A DNA stretch of 64,000 nucleotides from Diplocarpon mali (lineage: Eukaryota > Ascomycota > Leotiomycetes > Helotiales > Drepanopezizaceae). Position numbers and translations under genes: made by a program. The notes under the pieces are model-generated. The model had not been told where the DNA came from, did no database searches, and was given only the letters and a program-made list of their open reading frames with translations. Of this stretch, positions 22,861 through 36,071 are shown one piece after another (within the stretch, counting starts at the first letter, position 1; the number at the start of each line of letters is the position of its first letter). Location: NCBI GenBank assembly GCA_024741835.1, contig JAENRP010000069.1, positions 3,864 through 67,863 of the forward strand, given 5' to 3'.

Positions 22861-25215
22861 GCAATAGGCCTAGTATTATTATTTTTATATTTTTTTTTTT
22901 TATTATTTTTCTTTTTTTAAATTTGTTTACTAACCTATTTTACATTTGGCCTATCATCTTCTAAGTGACTATAATTATCTATACTACTTTCCTAAGCCTT
23001 TAGCCAAGCTTATAAGTTTTAAGGTAGTCCTAGCTTTATAAGATTAGCCTAATAAAAGTCGCGAATCTTATATAAGGATCTTATAAAATTTAAAGCGCGA
23101 TATTAACTTAAATTAGAGTTATAACTAGTCCATTTGACCTAGTACTCTAAGTTCCTTTAAGATAAGCATATACTTAGTATCTTAAAAACTTTATACTCTT
23201 CTTACCCTACGATCTTTTCTATAATAGGCCAGGGTTATTCCTAACTTAGTAAAGGGTTCTGCAGATCTTTAAATAGTAGCTCTAGCGCGAAGATATTATA
23301 TATTATAAAACCTATAAGCAGCTTAATCTAATATAAATTGCCTACCTTCTTAAGAACCTCGAAAGGGCTATCCTATTAATTAGCCAATTTCCTATTAAGG
23401 CGGTAGTTCTTAAGATTTTTTATTAAAAAGTAGACTATATCTTTAGGTTTCTAATTAATCTCCCTTTAATATTAATTTATAGACTTTCGCATTTTCTCTT
23501 AGGCGCGTTCTATATTACCTTTTACTATTTCCTAAGCTAAGTGCATCCTTTCTACTACTAGCTTAGCCTTTACTTAATTCAATCTCTCCTATAGGCTAAA
23601 CGGTTTTAAAGAGATCTAGTCCTAACTTGTCTAAAGCGCAATTCTATACTTAAGCTAATATAAAGTTATACCAATCGAAGCGTAAGAGAGAGTAGATTGC
23701 ATACGATCTATTAATAGAATTAGCTTATTCTAATTATCTTAATAGTAATTAATAAAAGGCTATAGCCTTAAATCAATATACTTATTTATGATCTCTATTT
23801 GGCCGTTAATCTCCTTATAGTATACTATAAAGAGTTTGATCTTAATACTAATAATATAGCAGAACTCTTTTTAAAATAAAGAGACGAATTAAGGGCCTTA
23901 GTCTAAGGTAATTATCTCTAAAGTATAGCCGAATCGATATATCTATTAAATAAATAATCAGGCAGTTCCTTAAGCGTTGATATCTTTTTAATAAGGGATT
24001 ATAATAGCGCTTTTGCTAAGTCGGTTTATAAAAACTAAGATTCGATTAAAACTGTGCTTATTAAAAGGAAAATCCTTAAAATCTATATATAAGTGCTGCA
24101 TAGGATAGTTAGGAATAGGGAGGGGCTATAAGAGGCCTTGCTATTTAATTGTCTTCAAATATAAGAATTAATAAGGTCTATAGTTTGCAATAAATCTTTT
24201 GCAATCCGAACCTATCCCAACCTAATAGTACTTAAGAGCTAGAAGCTAATAGGTCTTTAAGCTACTAGAGTATGCGCTTAAAGGTTGGTTATAAGCTTTC
24301 TGAATTAGATAAGTGCATAAGGGAGTATTGCAGCGTATATAAAGACGCTCCTTAAAGTAAAGCAATCTGTCTTTTAAAGAGTAGTTCTTAAAGAGGTTGG
24401 CGCGAATCTTTTAAAAGGATTCGCAATTATTTTAATAAAGCTTTTTAATTAAATCAAAGGAATCCTTAGGTTGATTTAAGGTCAAATTAGGAGTATTAGT
24501 TAATATTAGGGCTAAGGTGCCTTTAGCAGATTCGGCGAGAAATTTTTCGGCCAGTTTAATATTAATTCAAAGGTCTAATTAAGCTAGGGAAATCAGAACC
24601 TAGGATCGGCTATTTAGCTTCGCTTATTTATAAACTGGTATATCTTACTCTTAGCAGTTAAGAATATTAGCCTTCTAGTTGTCTTTACTAAGAGTATATA
24701 TAATTCGAAAATTAAAGTTAGATAGAAATTCTATCTATTAGTACTATTTCGCAATTAGAACCTTAGTAGTTATAAAGTACTCAAGGGAGCAATGATCTGA
24801 GTAAATATTAACTCGCTCCTTAAGTAATATAAGCTTAGGTCTTTATTTATAGTAGGATTTAATAATAGTAAAGAGTTCCTTATTATATATTTCCTAATTA
24901 GGTTTATAGCTAGAGAGTATATATAAATAGAAGCCAATTGGGTACTATTACTTATTAAAGTATTATTAAGAAAGTACTTTGGTAATAATGCTATTAGAAG
25001 CATTAGTTTCTAGCTTTATAAGCAAGTTAGGGTTAAAATGGTAAATCTGCTGAATCGAGAGCAATTGCTTATAAAGCTTTTTAAAAGCGATTCGGCACTC
25101 TTCTATTTAATTCTAAGGTACTATTAGTCGGATTAGAATAGAAAGAGGTTTGGCGATTAGCTTAAAGTTATAAATAAATTATTAATAAAACCTGCAAAAT
25201 CCTAAGTAGGACTTT

Positions 25216-25464
25216 TATTACAGCCGCATCACGTGCACGGTTATATCACGTGTCGGTCAGGTGCACAAAGTCAGGTGCACGCTAAGGTAGCAAGGTGGCT
25301 AGATCATGTGCACGCTAGCGAAGCACTTATACTTATTTTAGAAGAGCTCTACTAGAGACTCTCTCTCCTTTATCTTTTCTTCTTATTATATAGCGTACCT
25401 CTTAAGGTAATATAGTTAGCGTTCGATTATCGACCTACTATATACTTTAGAGCAAGTTATAATA
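25216..25464 (+). repeat. A1 5' LTR
   Basis: 249 bp, starts TATTACAGCC (from an ancestral TGTTAC), ends ATAATA. Pairs with 32073-32321; differences I checked are C/T and G/A transitions. Confidence 0.92.
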
Positions 25465-26643
25465 TAAGAAAAGATTAACTCAACCTTTGCTAAGAAGCTT
25501 AATATCGACCCCCTTTAGAATTATCATTTCAAACTGCCTTAAGCAACTCAATCTCTTGATCTCGACTTCTATTATAAACTGCCTTAAGCAACTTATATAT
25601 AGTACCTAGATCTTACTAATCTAGTTTTTAAAGAAAGCTGAAAAACGACCTTTAAATATAAGATCAGCTTGTTTTTTCGACCTCTTACCTCCTTTATTTA
25701 GCAAACGGAATTTCACCTTTAATTTCAATTCGAAAAAATTATTTACTATACCCTTGCTTCGCTAGTATAAGCTGCTGCTTAAAGCAATATAATAACTTTT
25801 CTCTTCTCAACTCTCTCTCTCTCTTATAAATACTTTATAATATATTAACCTATACTTATCGATAACTCTCCTTTTACTCTTTAAAGCTCCTTACTCCTTC
25901 CTTCCCTTGAATATAACTCGACTCTTTAAAGAACCCTCTTTGCAAATAAGTCATCGACCTTCTTTATACTTCCTATCGACCTATACTTATCGACAACTCT
26001 TCTTATACTCCTCGAAGCTCCTTACCTCTTCGAAGCTCCTTACTCCTTCCTTCGAAACACTTAGGTATAAAACTAAGGGACCTATACCTATATATATATA
26101 TATAAAGACTTAATCAGCCTTAATAGGTTATATTATACTATTAGAAACTAAGTCAACTTTAGTAGAGTAATAAGCTTTAGATCCCTAGACCCTACTTCCT
26201 TAGATTTGCACTATACCCTTAGGCAACCTTATTATAACTCCTAATTAGTAAAGAGATATAATCCTAAAGTAAAACCTTCTTTCTTAAGATTTATAAACCT
26301 ACGATACTTTAATATATACTCTATTAAAAGACTTTAAGAACGTATATAGCTCTACTTATACTAATCTTCCCCCTTTTAAATAGGTTACTATTTAGCATTA
26401 AGTCCTTTTAAACTAAATTAAATAATATAAAGAGAGTTAGTACTTATAACCTCTAATATTATACTATTTAAGAAAAGCGAAAGGTTAACCGCACCTTTAC
26501 TACTAGGCCTTACTACTACCAGTTTTATAGGCCTTACTGCTACTAGTTCTACTAGTTCTATAGGCCTTACTGCCAACCCTAGTCTTAGAGATATTCCCTT
26601 TTCTAAGCCTACTTAAGAAGAAACCTCCCTTAGTACCGATTTT

Positions 26644-26666
26644 ACTCCTAGGCCTAGACTGCAAGT
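26644..26666 (+). repeat. 23-bp palindromic module, A1 site 1 (gag)
   Basis: Starts ACTCCTAGGCC and ends GCAAGT (from GCGAGT). In frame it would encode a TPRPRLQV-type peptide. Single copy near the N-terminal part of gag. Confidence 0.8.
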
Positions 26667-28415
26667 AGATTCTTAAAATACTCCCTTTCTATCAATTGAA
26701 GTTAAGGAAGAATCGATATCTACCCTTACTATATCGGCCCCTCTCTTCTTAGCTACTTAATAGGCCGAAATCGCAAACCTCATTAGCGCTACTATAGCCG
26801 CTGCTCTTTAAAATAATACTACTGCCCCTTTTTCCTTAAGTACTAGCCCTTAGAATACTTAGTCCCTTACCGCCGACTTACTGCCTCCCTTAGACTATTA
26901 CCTCCCGATCATTTGACCTTTAGTCCTAGCTATTAACCCTTATTAGATTAAGTACCTTTAAACCTATTTTAGCAATTACTAAGGTAAAATCACTTATAAT
27001 ACTTAAAAGATAGCTATAAAAGTATTTATTCAAAAGTACTTAAGCAACTTCACTTTAAGAAAGGATTAAATTACTACCTACTTTAAGTATATAATAGGTA
27101 AAGCTTAAAATCTAATCTTATAATATATAGATCCTATCTTTATTAATAAGTTTATATACGCTACTAATATCCTTAAGGTCTTAAATTAAAGGTTCTTTAA
27201 TTATAACTATATTTAGTTTGCTAAGCTTAAATATAGTAGGCTAACTATAAGTTTATTATTATATAATAAGTTCTAATCTAAGTTCATTACCCTTACTATA
27301 GTTAAAAAGATCGATCAGTCTTACTAGTTTGATAATATCTATAAAAAGGTCTCCTTAGCCTTAAAGAACAACCTTTAAGTAAAGAAGTATAAAATGAATA
27401 ATAATTATACTACTTTAAATAAGTTCTTAGCTATTATAGACCGTAAGGCCTATAATATTAAATAAGAAAAGGCCTATAATACTTGATAAGTCGCCCCTAC
27501 TATTGCATTCTCCCTTTTAAAAGACCGCGTCCTTAGCATATTAAAAAGGGAGTTATAGAGACCTACTACTATAGCTACTTCCTTAGCTTTCTACACTTAT
27601 TCCCCTTTATTAGCAACTTACTAAAAAAGGTCTGCTAGCCTAAAACCATCATCTGGTCTTTATTATAACTATAAAGCCCTTAGTTATTATACAATAGACT
27701 GCCTAAAGCTAAAGAAGTAAAGCGAGTTTATAATAGCTAAAGTTAAGATAGAAAACGACCTACTATTAAGAAACTGCTAAGCTATGATAAAGACTCTTAT
27801 TATAATATAAGTTATAATTTATAAAGAGACTTAGATTTTGATTCCTGCCTATTAATAGGCGACCGCCAGTTTTTAATTCTTATAGAACTAGCTTAAAATA
27901 GATCATTTATTAAAATAGTTACTTATATTAATAGTAGAGCTAATATTTTTAATATTATTAAGACATCTTTAGTATACTAGCTCTCTTAAAGACTTAGGGT
28001 AAAGTTTATTAAACTGCCTAAACCGATTACCTCTATTAGCTATAATAGCTTTAAGGAAGAAACTATTCGATTTGCTATCTTACTTACCCTTATAATTAAT
28101 AGGCGACAAATCAATTTCCCTTTCTTAATTATAAGCTTAAAAGCAATTGATATTTTAATTAATAGGAAGTTCCTAAAGTACTATAACCTTAAATAGTCCT
28201 ATAAAAAGGGGAAAAACAGAATCTTTTAGCCTAAGGATATGCCTATTATCTCCTACTTTAATTAATATATACTAATTGATCTCTTATAACTAATAAGACC
28301 TCTAATAGCCTAATAAGACGTCGATCGTAGAGCAGCTATAATAGATGTTAAGGATAAAGACCTAAGAATGGCCTAAGCCTAGCTCTTGGTACTAGCAAGT
28401 AATAACTTGAATTCT

Positions 28416-28528
28416 ACTCTTAGTCCTAGCCTGCGAGTGAAATCTGCGAACTCAAATCCTACTTCTAGTCCTAGCTTGCGAGTGAAAACTATAAACTTGA
28501 ATTCCACTCTTAGTCCTAGCCTATAAGT
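28416..28528 (+). repeat. 23-bp palindromic module, three tandem copies, A1 site 2 (PR-RT linker)
   Basis: Copies at 28416-28438, 28461-28483 and 28506-28528, spaced exactly 45 bp. Each begins ACTCTTAG or ACTTCTAG and ends GCGAGT or ATAAGT. They lie between the protease and reverse transcriptase domains. In the less mutated A2 copy the same site reads TPGPGLRV. Confidence 0.88.
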
Positions 28529-30392
28529 AGCCTCTTATAGACTTAAGGATAGTAGTTTCTTTAAAGATTTAAAAAGAGATCTGAATTATATAAAGAAGGC
28601 CTTATTAAGAGTACTAGACCCTTTGCTCCCTCTTTTAATAAAAAGAAATGCTCTTTTAAAAATAGCTTACTAGATTAGCCTAATCTTAGCCTTAGCGATC
28701 GGCGCCCTTTACTACTGCTTTATAACTAAGGTAAGGCAAGCTATATAAACTTAAGAACCGGCGCCTAAAGAGTTTATATTCGTAAGCTTAATTTATAATC
28801 TAAACTAAGAGATTAATTATTAAGAATCGGCTAAGTAAGCTGAAATTAGCTCCCTTAGCCTTAGTTCGGCGCTGCAAGCTAAGTATAAGAGCAATAATAA
28901 GCTAATAGATTAAAAGCTCCTGCTTTAATATGCTAAGTTCAAAAACGTCTTTAATTGCTAGGCCTTTAATCAACTGCTAGAACCTAGGCTAAGGGTAGAT
29001 TATAAAATCGAGCTAATAAGTAAGAACAACTTAATAATCGAACCCCTCTGCCGCCTTACTAACGAATAGCTTTTAAAGGTTAAGAGCTATATTCTTAAAA
29101 ACCTATATAAAGGATTTATCGAAGCTTCGAGTTCCCTTTAAGTAGCCCTAATCCTCTTTATTAGAAAAGCTAATAGCTCCTTATATTTATATATTAATTA
29201 CCGGAAACTAAACGCCTTAATAAAGAAAGACCCCTACCTGATTCCACTTATTAATAAAATAATAGTATATATATCGAAAGCTTATATCTTTATAAAAATT
29301 AATATATAATAAGCCTTTTATTATATCTATATATTAGCTAACGCTAAGGACCTAACTACCTTCTGCATACGTTATAAGACCTATAAATATAAGGTCTTGC
29401 TATTTAGGCTAATAAATAGGCCTGCTACCTTTTAAAGGTTTATTAATAATATTCTCTTTAACTACCTTAACGATTTTTACTTTACTTACTTAAATGATAT
29501 TCTAATCTACTTAGAAAACTCCCTTAACTATAAGATTTATATTAAGAAGATCTTAGGAATTCTCTAACGCTATAGCCTTTAAGTAGATATTAAGAAAAGC
29601 GAGTTCGGGATTATTAAAACTAAGTTCTTAAGGTTTATTATTAGAGTTTATAGAATTGAGGTAGACTTTAATAAGGTTTTAATTATTTAAGAGTAGAAAT
29701 ACGCTAAGAATATACGTAGTATATAAAGCTTCTTAAGGTTCTGTAACTTCTACTAAAGGTTTATTAAAGGCTATAGTTGTATCTGCCGACCTTTGATAGC
29801 TCTTATAGGAAACGTTCCTTTTGACTTTAATAATACTTATAAGGAAGCTTAAGAAGCTTTACGCTTAAGCCTTTAAATGACCTTGATCTTATACTACTAT
29901 TACCTTTAAAAGTAGATAAGGCTTAAGACTAACGCCTTTGATAGAGTAGTCGCTGGTATACTCTTTTAATTCTAAGAAGACAAGAACTACTACTTAATTG
30001 AGTACTTCTCAAAGACTATAAATGACGCCGAGCTGAATTACCCTATTTATAATAAGGAGCTCTTAGCGATTTTTAAATTGTTCTATTAGTATAAGGCAGA
30101 GCTACTTAAGGCCTAGAAAATAGTGTATATATATATAGATTATAAAGCCCTTAAGTACTTTATAATAATTAAGGACTTAATAGCCTAGTAGGCTCGCTAG
30201 GCGGAGTTCTTCGCTAACTTTAACTTCCTTATTATATACTAAATAGGCATAACAAATACGCTAGCTGATATACTCTTATATTAAGACTAGGAGCTGACCT
30301 TTCTTAAGGCCAGGAAACGAGCTTTATGCTACTAGCAGCTTTTACCTAACGATAAGCTCTCTATAGAAGTACTTGCTATTAAAGGTAATTCC

Positions 30393-30415
30393 ACTCCTGG
30401 GCCTGGCCTATAAGT
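30393..30415 (+). repeat. 23-bp palindromic module, A1 site 3 (RNase H-integrase linker)
   Basis: Begins ACTCCTGGGCC and ends ATAAGT. Single copy between RNase H and integrase. Confidence 0.8.
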
Positions 30416-32072
30416 GACGATTATGCCTATCTTACTAATAGAAGCACCTGCCGACCTAACGTCTAGGGTTAAGTATAATATAGCGAACTACTACGTTATT
30501 AATAAGGTCATTTAAGCTAATAAGACCTCTCCTAAGCTATAGAAGTTCCGAGATAAGGCGCAAAGCTATAGCCTTAACTATAAACTTAGCTAAGGCAAAC
30601 TCTTCTTTTAAAGTAGACTTATTATACTATCCTAACCTCCCGAACTGCGGATAGCCTTGATTTATTATATATATAAGTAACCTTACGTTGTATATGCTAG
30701 AATTAGGAAAATAAGACTTTTAATAGGAAGAAAATACTATTAGAAAAGCCTTAGTAGTAATATTGGTATTTATATCTAAAACTATTATTATTCGAGAATG
30801 AAAGCTTATTATAATAAGACCCCTGGTTTCTTATAACTCTTGCCAATTCCTAAATGAGCTTACTAATACTTAATAATGGATTTTATAAAGCTTCCGCTTG
30901 ATAAACTCGGCTACGACTTTGCACTAGTAATAATAGACCAATTATTAAAGAAGGTAGTATCGATCTTATATTATAAGACAGTTGATGCAAAAGGCCTTAT
31001 AGAGTTGTTTTTAATTTATTAAATACGCTATTTCGATATGCCTAACTTAATTCTATTAAATAGAGGCGCTTAATTCGTCTCTGCCTTTTAAAAAGAACTC
31101 TATTAGATACTAAGTATAAAGGTTAAGCTAACTATAGCTTATAATCCTAATATCGATAGCTAAACTAAGATTATGAACTAATACTTAAAATAACGCCTTA
31201 GACCGTTCTACTTATACTACTAAGACAATTGGAGTTATCTCTTACCTTTAATAGATATTGCCCAATTGACCTTGCCTTATAAATCGCTAGGGTAAATTTC
31301 CCTTTTCTAAGTGCTAAACGGCTATAAAGCTCGCTCCTCTTAGAATTTAATTAACCTAAAGCCTTTATAGATAGCAATTGAGAGAGTAAATCGTAAAATG
31401 GCGCTTTATATAGCTACTAAAGCTTAAAAAGTAGTTTAATTCGCTTAATTATCTCTTTAAGTATAATAGGCTAAAATGAAACGGCTCGCAGACCTCTACT
31501 ACCGGCCAGTTGATTAGACTATAGGAGATAATGTACTAATTAGTACTAAAAATTAGAAGCTTAATCAGCTAAGCCAGAAGCTCTCTAATAAGTGGTACGG
31601 CCTAGTAAAAGTACTAGAAAAGCTAAGAGAAAGCTAAAAGTTATAATTGCCTAATTCGCTCCATTCGATCTACCCTATTTTCCACTCGCACTTACTATAT
31701 AAATACGTTCCTAACCCCCTGCTAGGATAAGTTCAGGAACCTCCTACCTTAATTAAAGTGCTACTAGAATAGAAGGAATAGGAGATAGAAGTAATAATTG
31801 GATCTTATATTTAAGCTTAGAAGCTTAAATATTAGATTAAGTAGAAAGGAGCTAATAAAGACTTTAAATAGTACCTATGCTTTAATACTATAATAGCGTT
31901 ATATACTATTTGAGATTTCTATCTAAAAAACGTTTAAGCTAAGGGGCTACTAAAGGCGCTATTAAGCTAGCTTAGGTCATATAATAATAGAGTTGACGAT
32001 TATAAGGACCTAAAGGATAATACGCCTATAGATACAACTGCGCAGGCGCAGTTTTTCAAAGGGGGGGGGTAG

Positions 32073-32321
32073 TATTACAGCCGTATCACGTATATAGTTA
32101 TATCACGTGTCGGTCAGGTGCACAAAGTCAGGTGCACGCTAAGGTAGTAAGGTGGCTAGATCATATGCATGCTAGCGAAGCACCTGTACTTATTCTAGAG
32201 GAGCTCTACTAGAGACTCTCTCTCCTTCATCTTTTCTTCTTATTACATAGCGTACCTCTTGAGGTAATACAGTCAGCGTTCAATTATCGACCCACTGTAC
32301 GCTCCAGAGCAAGTCGTAACA
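32073..32321 (+). repeat. A1 3' LTR
   Basis: 249 bp, starts TATTACAGCC, ends CGTAACA, immediately followed by target duplication ACTTT. Confidence 0.92.
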
Positions 32322-32326
32322 ACTTT

Positions 32327-33024
32327 ACTTTAGTAATAGTTTTTAGGTACTTCTAATTGCGTAGTAGTTCGACCTTTTTAAGGTCCGGTTCGATCCTAGT
32401 TATTATTAGAATATATCTAAGATATGAAGTTTAAGTAATATAGAACTTGCACTTCTTAATATCTGCTTAAAGGCTAGCCTTTAGGAGTTATTTTAATACC
32501 TTTTTAATATAATCCTAGTGCTCTTTAACATTCTTAAAGTAAATTAAAATATTATCTAAGTATATTATATAAAAATCATTTAAGTAATTTAAAAGAACGT
32601 TATTCATATACTACTAGTAAGTACTAGGTCTATTATAGAGGCCGAATAGGAGAACTTTACATTTATAGGATCTATACCTTATTTAAAAGGTAGTATATTC
32701 CTTTGATTCAAAGTCCATTTGTATCTAATTGAAAGCGGCTCAAATATCTAGTTTTATAAAAATCTTAGCTTTAGATACTTGCCTTAAAAGCTCGTCTATC
32801 CTTAGAATTAGGTAAGCGTCCTTCTGAGTTAGTGCGTTTAGCTTCTGATAGTCTATGTAAAATCGGAGGCTACTGTCGGCCTTCTTTACAAATAGTACTA
32901 GCGAAGCGAAAGGGCTAGTACTTATCTTAATAAAGCCTTTATTTAAATTCTTAAGTAAGTACTCCTTTATAACTTTAAGCTCTTTAGTAGATTGACGGTA
33001 GAGGGGCGAATAAGCATTAGGCAA
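32327..33024 (-). pseudogene. Element C reverse transcriptase fragment
   Basis: The longest clean stretch (33024-32740) shows the start of a gypsy RT: a proline-Leu-Tyr-rich entry (YSPLYRQSTKELKVI), the FIKISTSPFASLVLFVKK strand, FYIDYQKLNALT, and RQVSKAKIFIKLDI up to the first catalytic region. Continuation towards 32327 carries frame-compatible palm residues (LNYLNDFYIIYLDNILIY) with stops. The domain is interrupted by A1 and resumes at 25210 going left. Confidence 0.8.
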
Positions 33025-35656
33025 GGGCCCTTTTAGCTATATCTTATAATTGTAGTACTAATAGGAAGGGAAGGTATCTATATTTCTTTTTAAGAAGGCT
33101 TATCTTAAAGATCGGTACTATTTTAAGAGTCGATTGTTAATTAGCTTTTTAATATTAGGGTTCTTAGGCTTATATCTTTCTTTTAGAATCCTATCTACTT
33201 TATAAATACTGGTTTAAAAGAACTCAATCTCCTTACGCTTTATATTATAATAAAAGGCATTAGCGCTAATTTCGCAAATAAGAACTGCAGCTTTAAGGCA
33301 TTTGCAAATAAGGTCAAATTATAATCGATTTATATTAGACTGTTTTCCTAGATCTAGCTTAATTATAAGTAAGGGCGCTAGCCTAGTAATAGTAATAAGG
33401 ATCTTGCGCTTAGCTAAGACTATTAAATTAATATAAGACTATCTTCTATTAATCTATTAAGCTTTATTTATAGCTATTTCTTATTCTTTGCGATTAATAT
33501 CAGCTTAATAATTAGGTCGGATCCGAAGTCTTTTAAAAGGGGAAAGATAGATAAGGATTTCCTTTACAAATTAAGGTAATAAGGGGTAATATAAAGGCTA
33601 TATAAATCAGTTCTCCTTTAGATTAAGTTTAAGTTGGAATCGGCGTATCTATTTAACTTTAATAATAGCATTATATTAGCCTAGGTTAAAAATAACCTAA
33701 GGGCAGTTATAGATACGCCTTCTATTAATTGTTAAGTGAAAGCGTATATAGTATATAGCTTACGCGCAAATGGTATTTTAAAATCTATAGATAGGAATAA
33801 GGGTTAGAAGAGAAAGAATTTTAAAGCCAGTTGCTTTTAAAAGATATATAAAAAAGGAATGATTTAAAAATAGGTAATTAAAAGCTTTAGTATTTACTAA
33901 AGCTAATAATAATACTCTAGGTCCATTTATACTAATAGTATAAGAGGTTAGGAATTGCTTCCCTTTTATTAAAGAGTTAAGATCTAGCTTTAATAAGTCG
34001 CACTTTCGCAAGCCTAAGTAAGAGTCTTTTCCTAGGCCTTTTTATTTTCCTAATCTTCTTCTATTTCGATCCTATTCTTAGTTAAGTCTAAAGTCGGATT
34101 AGCTTCCTTTATATCTTTTAAGGTATTGATTTTACTTATAGAAGGGCACTCGGTCTTATAATGACTAGTTTTACTATAGGTCTAATAAGTAGCTTACTTA
34201 AAGGGTAAAGTAGGAGAACTAGCCTTAGCTAGCGTATTTTAATAAAAAGGGGTAGTAGGCTTTAAGGCTAGTAGCCTAGAAACTTAGGTAGTACTTCTAG
34301 CGCTTAGACCGCAAGCGGTCTTATTAAAGAGCGAACTAGATATCTTTTAGTATAATACTAAGGTCGCCTTACTTTTAATTAAAGGGTTAAGAAGTTAGTT
34401 ACTTTAGTATTTAGTATTAAGGGCGTTTAATTAGTTAACTATAATAGTATAGTCCTTCCTTTAAGAGGCCTTAGCTAAGGCGTAGGTAGCTTTAAGCTAA
34501 GGGGTAATCTTATTTTATATAAAGAAGAACTACTTAGATCTTAAGACCTCTCCTTAGATTATAGTAGATTAGAATTAGGCTTGAAATTAAGAGAAAGTTT
34601 CTTTAGAATAACTAGCTTCTCTTATATAAAGGTAGTAGAAAGTGGATTAGAATAGGTTTACCTCTTAGCTAATTAAAAAGTAACTACTTAGCAGTTCTAC
34701 TATTTCTTAATAGTTTTAAAAGAGGTTAGTCTCTAAGAGGTACTAGGGTTCGAGGTATATTCGGGCTTATCTTATAGTAGATCCTTAAATAAGGGCTTAG
34801 CGAGCTCGCTTATTTAAATATAGGTTGGTATTAACTTACAATCGGTCTTAGACTAAAGCTAACTACTACTTATATATTAGAGAAGTCCTATTATTAAAGG
34901 GAGTGATCTTTTCAATCAGCTGAATTTTTAGCCGTTTTATATCTGTATCAACTTCTAAAGGAGGCTAAGTCTCTTAAGGGTAAGTGGATTCTCGCTTAAT
35001 AGTCTGATATACGCGCTAAGCCGTCTCTTAGCTTTAATAAGCTAAGGTCTTTAAACTAGAGATCGCCTAGGCAATCCTACTAATCTCGCTTTGCAATTAT
35101 TAATTAGATTGATCTTAGCGTTATAAGGATTCCTTTAAACCTAAGACTATTCCTTATAAGACGTTCGGGTTTAAAAAGTCTTATTTATCTTAATTAGCTT
35201 AGCTATAGCATTATAATCTCTTGCCCTTAGTAGCAAAGGAAGGTCCGGCCCTAGGGGCTAGGGTAAGAGTACTCCTTATAGAAGCTAGTTCCCCGAACGA
35301 ACTGAGTACATTCTGTATCTACTAACTTCTAGCTAGTAAGGAATTTATTTTACCGATTTTAGTTTTAGTAGGGATTCGGTTAAAAAGGAGTTCTATAGAA
35401 AAAGGGTTCTAATAGCATAGTACTCTCTTAACTTCTGCCTATAGTACTTTTACAAAAGGAGTAGTTAAGAAAATCCGACTAGTAAAAGCGTTCCTTAATT
35501 ATACTAGTTAACGAACTATACTTAAGCTTTTAATTTATTTAAAAGATCTTTAAGATCCTAACTCTATCGAAAGTCGAAATAACCGCAAATCGATTTTCAA
35601 AAAAGGTAGGATATTATTAAAAGCCGTCCCTAGTAGAGAAGAACTTCTTTATTTAA

Positions 35657-35962
35657 TATAATAATACAGAACCGCCGAAGTGCAAGATTAAGTATAAGAG
35701 TAAGAAGTGGTGCAAAAGGCGTATTCTATAGGTCTAATATAAAGGAAACGAAGAAGTTGGAAAGCCCTCCTTATAAGAGAGCCCTTCTCCCTTATATATA
35801 TAAGCAGCTTTAAGCTCTTTACCTATTTATATAATATTATATAAGAATATCCTTTTGCACCTTCGGGGTTGATTCGAAATAACCCTATATCGAATCGAGA
35901 TTGCAAAACCTTAAACGCCGTACTCCTAGGTAATTGCACCAGTTGGGGGTGCAGCCGTTATA
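35657..35962 (-). repeat. Element C LTR (right, 5' LTR)
   Basis: 306 bp, starts TATAATAATACAG (RIP-altered TGTAACGACACAG) and ends GTTATA. Directly followed by A2 gag sequence. Confidence 0.88.
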
Positions 35963-36048
35963 CTATAGGCCTTACTGCTACCCTAGGTCCTAGAGATATT
36001 TACCCTTTTAAGCCTACTTAAGAAGTTACCTCCCTTAGTATAGATTCT

Positions 36049-36071
36049 ACTCCTAGGCCTAGCTTATAAGT
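36049..36071 (+). repeat. 23-bp palindromic module, A2 site 1 (gag)
   Basis: ACTCCTAGGCC start, ATAAGT end. Same position as the A1 copy at 26644. Confidence 0.8.

Larger units (their letters stand above)
25216..32321 (+). mobile_element. Ty3/gypsy chromovirus A1 (complete but RIP-inactivated)
   Basis: 7106 bp with 249-bp LTRs at 25216-25464 and 32073-32321 and a perfect 5-bp target duplication ACTTT at 25211-25215 and 32322-32326. The polypurine tract is the G run at about 32060-32072. Coding remnants in order: Gag about 26.4-27.8 kb with a CCHC-type knuckle near 27660-27715, protease about 27.9-28.2 kb, reverse transcriptase about 29.1-29.7 kb, RNase H (EYFSKTINDAELNYPIYNKE near 30000-30060), integrase about 30.8-31.5 kb with the NRGA...F catalytic block, the WYGLVKVL GPY/F-like module near 31590-31620, and a chromodomain near 31780-31910. 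Nearly every domain carries TAG/TAA stops typical of RIP. It is inserted in the pol of element C. Confidence 0.9.
21319..35962 (-). mobile_element. Ty3/gypsy element C (degenerate, minus orientation, holds A1)
   Basis: Bounded by direct LTRs of 307 bp (21319-21625) and 306 bp (35657-35962). The polypurine tract lies beside the left LTR as CTACCCTCTCCCTTTGAG (minus strand purine-rich), so the element reads right to left. Removing A1 and one TSD leaves about 7.5 kb. Minus-strand coding remnants: Gag about 35.6-34.1 kb, protease-like stretch 34011-33778, reverse transcriptase 33024-32327 (YSPLYRQSTKELKVIKEYLL, LRFYIDYQKLNAL), continuing beyond A1 from 25210 leftwards with RNase H and integrase. 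The flanks differ: copia gag on the left, A2 gag on the right, with no TSD, so this is probably a recombinant of two insertions. A plus-sense open stretch occupies about 21950-22860 (annotated separately). Confidence 0.75.

Noticed and set aside
24770..25003. 77-codon minus-strand frame in element C
   Set aside because: It lies in the RNase H region of element C but in the wrong frame; low-complexity Leu/Ile/Asn content comes from AT-rich DNA.
32375..32395. GGTTCGATCC resembling a tRNA B box
   Set aside because: It lies inside the reverse transcriptase of element C, with no A box or cloverleaf around it.
35248..35275. GC-rich stretch GGTCCGGCCCTAGGGG in element C as a further palindrome copy
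   Set aside because: It lacks the ACTC start at the required 23-bp spacing, so it was not counted.
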